A stretch of DNA of 5,333 nucleotides from Opitutia bacterium (lineage in GTDB: Bacteria; Verrucomicrobiota; Verrucomicrobiia; Opitutales; Opitutaceae). The DNA is taken from contig PMKA01000159.1 in NCBI GenBank assembly GCA_003157575.1, forward strand, positions 2,540 through 7,872, written 5' to 3'. The notes below the pieces were generated by a model, which was given only the letters and a program-made list of their open reading frames with translations, did no database searches and had not been told where the DNA came from. The first letter of the stretch is position 1. Each line of letters starts with the position of its first letter. A program made the position numbers and the translations under genes. Shown here one piece after another: positions 1-5,333 of the stretch.

Positions 1-1
1 G

Positions 2-628
2 CTGGCGGACGAGATCAACCGCACTCCGCCGAAGACCCAGGCTGCGCTGCTTGAGGCGATGCAGGAGAAACAGGTGACGGTCGCCGGCCAGACGCGCGAC
101 CTGGAGGAACCATTCGTGGTTTTCGCCACCCAGAATCCAATCGAACACGAGGGGACGTATCCGCTGCCGGAAGCCCAGCTGGACCGCTTTTTCTTCAGCC
201 TGAGAATGGACTACCCGAGCGTTGAGGAAGAGCGCAGGATCATCCATCACCACCCGGACGCAAGCGTCCGCGAGGTTTTGCAGCGCCAGGAACTGCTCGG
301 GCTGCAGCAGATGGTGGATCAGGTTCCGGTGCCGGATCACGTGGCGGATTTCATCCTCAAGCTGGTGCATCGTTCCCGGCCCCAGTCGGCGTCGGCGGAC
401 GACTACGTCAAACGCTACGTGGAATGGGGAGCCGGACCGCGCGCCTCGCAAAATCTGGCCCGGGCCGCCAGGGCCTTCGCACTGCTGGACGGAAACGCCG
501 CCGCGTCGGTGGAAGATGTGCGCCGGGCTTCACTGCCTGTCCTGCGCCATCGCGTCATCCCGAGCTACAACGCGACCGGCGAAGGGGTTTCCGTCGAGGA
601 CCTGGTGCAACACCTTCTGAAGGGATGA
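2..628 (+). CDS. MoxR-family AAA+ ATPase, C-terminal part (5' end outside window)
   Basis: The frame is open from base 2 and ends at TGA 626-628, giving 208 residues; family members are usually about 310-340, so roughly the first third, including Walker A, lies outside the window. Seen in sequence, numbering from the first visible residue: the end of Walker B (LADEINR, 1-7), a [15 protein letters not shown] helix (8-22), sensor 1 (ATQNP, 42-46), the arginine-finger segment EAQLDRFF (57-64) and sensor 2 (GAGPRAS, 143-149) in the lid domain, which ends with VLRHRV. These are hallmark MoxR motifs. Family knowledge: MoxR proteins are cytosolic ring ATPases with chaperone-like roles, encoded beside VWA-domain proteins that they act on. 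The DUF58 and VWA genes downstream fit this exactly. The methionine at base 59 lies inside the AAA+ core and is not the start. No truncation or frameshift is visible inside the window. Confidence 0.96.
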   Translation: MADEINRTPPKTQAALLEAMQEKQVTVAGQTRDLEEPFVVFATQNPIEHEGTYPLPEAQLDRFFFSLRMDYPSVEEERRIIHHHPDASVREVLQRQELLGLQQMVDQVPVPDHVADFILKLVHRSRPQSASADDYVKRYVEWGAGPRASQNLARAARAFALLDGNAAASVEDVRRASLPVLRHRVIPSYNATGEGVSVEDLVQHLLKG

Positions 629-649
629 AACCCGCTGCGCGAGTGGCAG

Positions 650-688
650 GCCGCCTTTCAGGCTCCCTGAGCTGCGAAGCTCCGCGGC
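650..688 (+). other. nested inverted repeat with GNRA-type loop
   Basis: GAGCT (669-673) and AGCTC (678-682) are exact complements around the four-base loop GCGA, which fits the stable GNRA tetraloop pattern. Outside them, GCCGC (650-654) can pair with GCGGC (684-688), leaving an asymmetric internal loop of 14 and 1 bases. The pairing is read directly; folding in the cell is inferred. The inner stem is only 5 bp, so chance is a real alternative in GC-rich DNA. Confidence 0.3.
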
Positions 689-710
689 GCATCAAGACCC
701 GCTCTTCCCC

Positions 711-725
711 CGAGGCGGCGCCTCG
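711..725 (+). other. GC-rich hairpin upstream of the DUF58 start
   Basis: CGAGGC (711-716) and GCCTCG (720-725) are exact complements around a three-base GGC loop. The structure ends eight bases before the ATG at 734 and includes the only SD-like purine run nearby (GAGG, 712-715), which is also rather far from the start. It may limit ribosome access to the DUF58 start or expose it when ribosomes arrive from upstream. No T-run follows, so it is not an intrinsic terminator. Confidence 0.4.
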
Positions 726-733
726 CCAGATCC

Positions 734-1603
734 ATGGCTGAGTTCAAATACCTGCGGCCTGAGGACGTAAACCGGCTGGCGAGCTACGAGTTCGCCCCAA
801 AAATGCTGGTCGAAGGCTACCTGAGCGGCCGACACCGCTCCGCCTTGCGCGGAACCTCCACGGAGTTTCGCGATTACCGCCAGTATGTTCCCGGGGACGA
901 TCCAAAGATGGTGGACTGGAAAGTGTTCGCCCGCACGGACCGCCACTATCTGCGCACGTTCATCCACGAGACCAACATGGACTGCCACCTCTTCCTGGAC
1001 AGCAGCGCCTCAATGGGATTCGGCCGGCCGCTGTCCAAGCTGGAGTACGCCTCCTTTTTCACCGCCGCGCTGTGCTACCTCGTCATCCGGAACACGGATC
1101 GCGTCTCCCTCCAGCTTTTCGACGAACAGGTCCGGCAGTTCGTCCCGCCGGGCAGCACCCGCCGGCACCTGCAAAATCTCATGCACGTGCTGGAGAACAA
1201 CCGCCCGGGCCACCAGACCCGCCTGTCGACGGCCCTGCGCAAGGCCTTCCCGCTGCTCCAGCATCGGGGATCGCTCCTGGTGATCTCCGACTTCTTCGAT
1301 GACGTCGCCGAGATCTTTTCGGCTTTGAACCTCTACCTGCATCGCGGCTTCAATATCCACCTTTTCCACATCCTTGCACCGGAGGAGCTCGAACTGCCCG
1401 ACAAGGGCCTGCTGGCCTTTCAGGATCTGGAAACCGGGCGGCGCGTGACCGCGCACACGGCGTTCCTCAAGAAAGACTACGCGCTGGCCATCCAGGATCA
1501 CATCCGCGCCATCCGCGAGACGGCGGTGCGCCGGCGGGTCCATTACTTTCAGGCGCGGACAGACACGCCTTTCTTCACGCTGTTTGACCGGATGATGGCA
1601 TGA
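734..1603 (+). CDS. DUF58 family protein with VWA-like fold
   Basis: A complete 289-residue protein. The DUF58 signature is plain: RDYRQYVPGDDPKMVDW at 46-62, then ARTDRHYLRTF and E79, followed by a VWA-like domain. MIDAS residues are all present: D89-S91-S93 (DSSASM), T162 (QTRLSTAL) and D186 (VISDF). No hydrophobic segment is long enough to span a membrane, so it should be cytosolic; this is the short DUF58 form lacking N-terminal helices. Family knowledge: DUF58 genes directly follow moxR in Bat-like operons and are the likeliest direct partners of the ATPase; no enzymatic activity is established. ATG 734 is the first usable start, because the in-frame codons back to the stop at 668-670 include no ATG, GTG, TTG or CTG. 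Its Shine-Dalgarno is poor: only GAGG 712-715, too distant and inside a hairpin. The stop overlaps the next gene's ATG (ATGA, 1600-1603). Confidence 0.96.
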   Translation: MAEFKYLRPEDVNRLASYEFAPKMLVEGYLSGRHRSALRGTSTEFRDYRQYVPGDDPKMVDWKVFARTDRHYLRTFIHETNMDCHLFLDSSASMGFGRPLSKLEYASFFTAALCYLVIRNTDRVSLQLFDEQVRQFVPPGSTRRHLQNLMHVLENNRPGHQTRLSTALRKAFPLLQHRGSLLVISDFFDDVAEIFSALNLYLHRGFNIHLFHILAPEELELPDKGLLAFQDLETGRRVTAHTAFLKKDYALAIQDHIRAIRETAVRRRVHYFQARTDTPFFTLFDRMMA

Positions 1604-3627
1604 GCCTCGTCCTGTCCAACGCCTTTCTGCTGCCCTTCGCGGCCCTGCTGCTCGTGCCGCTGATCGTGCACCTTTTCGCGCGGGCCAAACCGCCGGTCTA
1701 TGAATTCAGCTCGGTGGAGTTCCTTCGGCGGATCTTGCGGAAATCCATCCGCCTCAAACGTCCGCAATCCCTGCTCGTGCTCGTGCTGCGCACTCTCCTG
1801 TGCATGGCGTTGGTGGCGTTGTTCCTGAAGCCCGTTCTGTTCAGCGGCCTCCGCCTGGGCGGCGCCGGGTCGCCAAGGAACGTTGTGGTGCTCGTGGATG
1901 CCACGGCGTCGATGGCAGCCGTGGAGGGCACGCAAACGCGGTTCGCCGCAGCCTGCGCCAAAGCCGCCGAAGTGCTCGCCGGGCTTTCCGGCAACGATCT
2001 GGCGAACATCGTCTGGATGGGCTCGCCCAACAGGGCTGAGTTTCCACGGCTCACCGTAAACACGGTCTACCTGAAGAAAGCCCTGCGGTCCGCCTCCGTC
2101 ACCTCGGAGGCCTCCGACGTCGCCGGCGCGCTGGCGCTTGCGGCGGACATGCTGCACGGCAAATCCGGCGTGCGGGAGATCTACATCCTCTCCGATTTTC
2201 AGAGGAGCACCTGGGGCGCACAGCCCCTTGCTCCTCCGCCGGGCGTCGACATTCATCCGGTCAAGATCGGCAGGAAGGACCCTGGCAACGAGGCAATCAC
2301 GTCGATCTCGGTCGATCCGGCCAACCTGCTGCCGGGCGAGGAGGCAACAGTGGCCTGCGAAGTCTGGAACTTCTCGGCGGAGCAAAGTTCGAGCACCCTG
2401 TTCCTGCGGGCGGGCGACACGCCCCAGACCAGGGAGTTGCGTCTCGCTCCGTGGCAGAAGGACACCGTTCTGTTTCACGTTGAGTTCAAGACGCCCGGCG
2501 AAAAGGTTGTTTCGGTGGCATTGAGCGAGGATTCGTTTCCCTACGACAACGAACGCTGGGCCACGCTCAACGTCGCGGAGCATCTGCGCGCCGGCATCTT
2601 TGACGGCGATCCGCAAACCGCAGGCTGCTGGCGGCGTGCGCTGGATTCCCTGGATTGGGTCAGAGTGGAGACGCTGGAGGAAGACCGGCTTGGGAACTTT
2701 GACGGAGAGGCGATGTTACTCGCCGGCTGGAAGGGCGGCTCCCCAGCATCGGCGGCGGTGATGAGCTACCTGGCCGGGGGCGGCCTCGTGCTATGGTCGC
2801 CTTCCAGCGAAACGACCGCGGCGGACCTGGCCGGTTTGACCGCGCGACTGCCGCCGGGCCCGGCCCTGAAACCAGAGCCGCTGCGCCTCGAACGAACGCC
2901 CCGGCCCGTTCACCTGACGATTGCGGACCGGGAGAATCCCGTGTTCAAGATTTTCTCCGACGGCGTGTATGGCGACCCCGCGCGGGCAACCTTCAAAGCC
3001 CGGCTGCAACTGCCGGCCGGGGCGCTCGCCGGCGGCAGGGCGATTCTCAACTTCGAAGATGGAGCGCCCGCGCTCGTCTTGTTTCAGGACAAGGGCCGCC
3101 TCTTGCTGTGGAATCTGCCGCTCCAGCGCGAATTCAGCGACTGGGCCGCGCAGCCGGAGTTCCTGCCTCTCCTCGGCGAGGTCCTTTCCCACTACCGCCG
3201 CCGCACCGCGCCGAATCAAACGCGTCGCCTCGTGACCGGCCAGAGCCTGGCGCGGGAATTCGAGGGCGACATGCTGGACGCCGACGTGAAACTGGAGTTC
3301 AACGGCCGGCTGCTCAGAACGGTCCGCCACGTCGCCGGCGCCCGGACGGTGTTCACCACCTCCGACGCACGCTCGCCGGGGCTCTACTCCTGGTATTACC
3401 GGGGCAATTTGCTCGAACGCCAGCCCGTCAACTTCCCCGCCGTGGAATCGGATCTGCGCACGCAGGCCGAAATCAAGCTCGGTGAAACCAGCATGCCTGC
3501 GATTCCGGGCGAGAAATCGATCCGCCAATTGACGGAAGGAACGCCTCTCTGGCCGCAACTCTTGATGGTCGCCGCTGCGTTTGCCTTGATGGAAGGGCTC
3601 GTGCTGGCGCGGAAGGAGAAGTCATGA
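1600..3627 (+). CDS. BatA-like membrane-anchored VWA protein
   Basis: A complete 675-residue protein that starts inside the DUF58 stop codon (ATGA), which implies translational coupling; no strong Shine-Dalgarno is seen. Residues 1-80 match the BatA (aerotolerance regulator) N-terminal module: helix about 5-26, a very basic loop (RRILRKSIRLKRP, 43-55) and helix about 57-78. A VWA domain follows (about 93-225), with DATASM at 100-105 and SDF at 198-200. Next come a probable beta-sandwich (about 232-325), a Rossmann-like amidotransferase-type region (about 330-530, with LAGGG 391-395) and a C-terminal helix (651-670) ending RKEKS. By the positive-inside rule the VWA and later domains are extracytoplasmic and the tail is cytoplasmic. 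MIDAS hydroxyls are altered: T102 replaces the first Ser of DxSxS, and S172 replaces the usual Thr. Classical BatA is about half this length, so this is the long form. Function is unproven; domain borders are approximate. Confidence 0.9.
   Translation: MSLVLSNAFLLPFAALLLVPLIVHLFARAKPPVYEFSSVEFLRRILRKSIRLKRPQSLLVLVLRTLLCMALVALFLKPVLFSGLRLGGAGSPRNVVVLVDATASMAAVEGTQTRFAAACAKAAEVLAGLSGNDLANIVWMGSPNRAEFPRLTVNTVYLKKALRSASVTSEASDVAGALALAADMLHGKSGVREIYILSDFQRSTWGAQPLAPPPGVDIHPVKIGRKDPGNEAITSISVDPANLLPGEEATVACEVWNFSAEQSSSTLFLRAGDTPQTRELRLAPWQKDTVLFHVEFKTPGEKVVSVALSEDSFPYDNERWATLNVAEHLRAGIFDGDPQTAGCWRRALDSLDWVRVETLEEDRLGNFDGEAMLLAGWKGGSPASAAVMSYLAGGGLVLWSPSSETTAADLAGLTARLPPGPALKPEPLRLERTPRPVHLTIADRENPVFKIFSDGVYGDPARATFKARLQLPAGALAGGRAILNFEDGAPALVLFQDKGRLLLWNLPLQREFSDWAAQPEFLPLLGEVLSHYRRRTAPNQTRRLVTGQSLAREFEGDMLDADVKLEFNGRLLRTVRHVAGARTVFTTSDARSPGLYSWYYRGNLLERQPVNFPAVESDLRTQAEIKLGETSMPAIPGEKSIRQLTEGTPLWPQLLMVAAAFALMEGLVLARKEKS
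3613..3618 (+). promoter_or_regulatory. strong Shine-Dalgarno for the last gene
   Basis: AAGGAG lies five bases before the ATG at 3624, inside the 3' end of the BatA-like gene. It is the best ribosome binding site in the window and fixes the start of the last gene, which also overlaps the preceding stop as ATGA (3624-3627). The last protein can thus be initiated by new ribosomes as well as by coupling. Confidence 0.85.
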
Positions 3628-5333
3628 ACCCGATTCTCCCCATCGAACAACTGGCCTTGTTGTTCCTGCTGCTGACGGGGGTCGCAGCCTGGAGCGCATG
3701 GCGCTCTTCGCGGTCGTGCGGGAAGGCTCTGCGCTGGCTGCTCATGGCGCTGCGCCTGGCCGCCCTGGCCACGCTGGCGGTCATCGCCCTCGATCCGGGC
3801 AGGTGGAAGGTGTTTCGCACCGAGGAGCCGGGCGAATGGGCCGTGCTGCTGGATTCCAGTGCAAGCATGGCGACCCGCGACCCGGGCGGAACCACGCGCT
3901 GGGCCCAGGCCACAAAAATCGCCGGCCGGCTCGGCGCCACCGATGATCCGGCCCTGCGGTTCTTCACGTTCGATTCGGAATTGCATCCGCTCGTCTCCCC
4001 CAAGGAACTGGCTGCTGACACCTGCCGTGGTTCGCAGACGGACATCGTCGGCGCGCTGGGTCGCCTTGTGGAACGCTACCATTCATCCGGAAGGCGTCTC
4101 CGCGGAATCGTCGTCCTGACCGACGGACGGCAGATTCCGTCTCGCCCGGTGGAGGAGGTTGCGACCGAGATCCGCGCTGCCGGCAGTCCGGTTTTCCCGG
4201 TGATCTTGGGCGAGGCGGTGAGAACCATCGATCTGGCGGTCGCCACGAGGCGGCAGCAATACGTCGCCTTCCAGGGGCAGCCTTTCACCGTCAACGTCCG
4301 CTTGAAATGCGCCGGACTGGAGAACATCCAGACCAACGTGACATTGCTGGATGGCGCCGGCGCCGTGGTGGCTTCAAAAAGGGCATCGATCGGGCATCAG
4401 GTGGAACAGGAGATTCCCTTTGAGATCAAGGCCGCTGCCGCCGGGTACGCCACCTACCGGGTGCGCGTCGATGAGTGGCCGGGGGAAAGCATGACGGCCA
4501 ACAACACCGCGGAATTCGCCGTCTATTCCCTCGGGGAAAAAATGCGCATCCTGCTCGTCGAGGGAGCCCCCTGCTGGGACAGCAAGTTCATCGCCCAGTT
4601 GTTGCAGCGGCAGCAAAACGTGAATCTGTCGCTCATTTACCGGCTCACCCAGGACCGGTATTTCAGCCAGATGGACACGAGCCTTCTGTCCACAAACCAG
4701 TCCCTGCGCGTCTTCCCCGACTCGGCCGCGGCGCTTGCCCGCTATGACCTCATCGTGGCGGGCAAGGGCTTCGAGTATTTCCTCAACCGCGACAACATCG
4801 GCGCCCTGAAGGAGTTTTTGCTGGAGCGTGGCGGCGGGTTGATCTTCACGCGGGGCAAACCCTACGCAGGCGAGCAGCCGGAGCTCGAAGCCCTGGAGCC
4901 GGTTTCGTGGGGACCTGAGTGGAACCAGAGCTTTGTCTGGCAGCCGACGGTGGCCGGCGAGGACGACGGGCCTTTCAGCGATGGACTGCCCGGGAGGGAC
5001 GATCCTGTCTGGGCCAAGCTGCCGCAACTTTCGCATGCCTGGCAGGCCGCCCGCCTAAAAATGTTCTCCCAGGTGCTCGCTGAAGGCGTCTCGCAGGCCG
5101 GCGGTCGGACCGCCCGCGTGCCGGTCGTCGTGTCGCAACGGTTCGGCAGGGGCCAGGTTGTCGTGGTCAATTCCGATGATCTGTGGCAGTGGGATTTCTT
5201 CCCGAGATTTGAAGGCGCCAGCGACCTGTACAGGGACTTCTGGCTGCACCTGATCAACTGGGCCGTCGTCGATGCCGAGTTCCTGCCCGGCAACGACTGG
5301 GCCATGCACCTCAGCGACCACATGACGGACGCC
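3624..5333 (+). CDS. membrane-anchored VWA protein with glutamine-amidotransferase-like domain (3' end outside window)
   Basis: I translated this frame by hand: it is open from ATG 3624 to the window edge, giving 570 residues without a stop. The start is set by an AAGGAG site and an ATGA overlap. Order of domains: helix about 9-26, short basic loop (RSSRSCGKALR), helix about 36-56, then VWA from about 70 to 195 with a complete MIDAS (D77-S79-S81, T139, D167 in LTDG). A beta-sandwich spans about 198-300. A Rossmann-like amidotransferase-type domain starts at MRILLVEGAPCWD (307-319), continues through YDLIVAGKGFEYF (about 374-386) and GGG 403-405, and reaches FGRGQVVVVNSDDLWQW (507-523) and LYRDFWLHLINW (535-546). 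The Trp-rich end is typical of such proteins in Planctomycetota and Verrucomicrobiota. No GxCxG nucleophile motif is seen, so it is probably not an active amidotransferase. Helix topology puts the VWA and later domains outside the cytoplasm. Whether a C-terminal helix follows cannot be seen. Confidence 0.92.
   Translation, partial: MNPILPIEQLALLFLLLTGVAAWSAWRSSRSCGKALRWLLMALRLAALATLAVIALDPGRWKVFRTEEPGEWAVLLDSSASMATRDPGGTTRWAQATKIAGRLGATDDPALRFFTFDSELHPLVSPKELAADTCRGSQTDIVGALGRLVERYHSSGRRLRGIVVLTDGRQIPSRPVEEVATEIRAAGSPVFPVILGEAVRTIDLAVATRRQQYVAFQGQPFTVNVRLKCAGLENIQTNVTLLDGAGAVVASKRASIGHQVEQEIPFEIKAAAAGYATYRVRVDEWPGESMTANNTAEFAVYSLGEKMRILLVEGAPCWDSKFIAQLLQRQQNVNLSLIYRLTQDRYFSQMDTSLLSTNQSLRVFPDSAAALARYDLIVAGKGFEYFLNRDNIGALKEFLLERGGGLIFTRGKPYAGEQPELEALEPVSWGPEWNQSFVWQPTVAGEDDGPFSDGLPGRDDPVWAKLPQLSHAWQAARLKMFSQVLAEGVSQAGGRTARVPVVVSQRFGRGQVVVVNSDDLWQWDFFPRFEGASDLYRDFWLHLINWAVVDAEFLPGNDWAMHLSDHMTDA

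Larger units (their letters stand above)
629..733 (+). other. structured intergenic gap between moxR-like and DUF58 genes
   Basis: A 105-base non-coding interval, notable because the other two junctions of the cluster are 4-base overlaps. It contains a compact GC-rich hairpin just before the DUF58 start (711-725), a GNRA-type hairpin (669-682) enclosed by a possible outer stem (650-654 with 684-688), and an alternative pairing of GGCGC 686-690 with GCGCC 718-722. I see no clear -10/-35 promoter and no U-tract that would make either hairpin an intrinsic terminator. An ATGA at 625-628 opens a 38-codon reading frame that runs across the gap to TGA 739-741, just past the DUF58 start. Its protein (MKPAARVAG..., rich in Arg, Ala, Ser and Pro) resembles nothing I recognise. 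The gap could be mRNA-level control, a degenerate interspersed palindromic element, or simple spacer. Confidence 0.5.

Noticed and set aside
711..725. Intrinsic terminator after the moxR-like gene
   Set aside because: The stem is only 6 bp and is followed by GCCAGATCC rather than a T-run; the downstream genes look like the same operon.
1549..2616. 355-codon open frame on the - strand across the BatA-like gene
   Set aside because: It is antisense to a clear domain-bearing gene. Its translation is rich in Arg, Gly, His and Gln with no recognisable domain, as expected from antisense frames in GC-rich DNA.
2791..3558. 255-codon open frame on the - strand
   Set aside because: Antisense shadow of the BatA-like gene with shadow-type composition and no recognisable domain.
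4535..4544. Possible internal start at M307 of the last gene, preceded by GGGG and a run of six A, which could yield a free amidotransferase-like domain or a slippage site
   Set aside because: There is no proper Shine-Dalgarno with correct spacing, the codons GGG GAA AAA do not form a standard -1 slippery heptamer, and the frame is continuous on both sides. The coincidence with the domain border is noted only.
4374..5036. 220-codon open frame on the - strand
   Set aside because: Antisense to the continuous VWA/amidotransferase-like gene, whose motifs run through this whole interval; no domain seen in the antisense product.
1..5333. Mobile element, CRISPR array, tRNA or defence system
   Set aside because: No transposase-like protein, terminal inverted repeats, regularly spaced repeats or tRNA-like clover pattern was seen. 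The cluster is a co-directional MoxR/VWA operon with even composition.

Overview
The window is a stretch of a high-GC bacterial chromosome carrying one directional gene cluster, all on the + strand. It has four genes: the C-terminal two thirds of a MoxR-type AAA+ ATPase (cut by the left edge), a DUF58 protein, a BatA-like membrane-anchored von Willebrand factor A (VWA) protein, and a second membrane-anchored VWA protein with a glutamine-amidotransferase-like domain (cut by the right edge). This is the core layout of the MoxR/VWA ('Bat-like') operons. The large BatA-like and VWA/amidotransferase-like proteins look most like those of Verrucomicrobiota or Planctomycetota. That placement is inferred from protein style and operon order; no rRNA or other marker is present.

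Layout: 2-628 moxR-like, no start in the window; 629-733 a 105-base gap rich in short inverted repeats; 734-1603 DUF58; 1600-3627 BatA-like; 3624 to the right edge, VWA/amidotransferase-like, no stop in the window. The last two junctions are 4-base ATGA overlaps, and the final start has a strong Shine-Dalgarno. DUF58, BatA-like and VWA/amidotransferase-like proteins are therefore very probably translationally coupled from one mRNA. I see no convincing promoter or intrinsic terminator.

How the genes probably work together (family knowledge plus inference): the cytosolic MoxR ATPase acts as a chaperone-like motor, and the cytosolic DUF58 protein, with a complete metal-ion-dependent adhesion site (MIDAS), is its usual partner. 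The two membrane proteins have predicted N-terminal paired helices with a basic cytoplasmic loop between them, which puts their VWA and amidotransferase-like domains outside the cytoplasmic membrane. This suggests a membrane-spanning assembly, maturation or stress-response complex whose substrate cannot be read from the sequence.

The most notable point is that the two membrane proteins share one modular plan (paired helices, VWA, beta-sandwich, Rossmann-like amidotransferase fold without a nucleophile) despite low direct similarity. The BatA-like copy has altered MIDAS hydroxyl residues. The other point is the structured gap between moxR and DUF58, unlike the tight junctions elsewhere. No mobile element, CRISPR array, tRNA or rRNA was seen.
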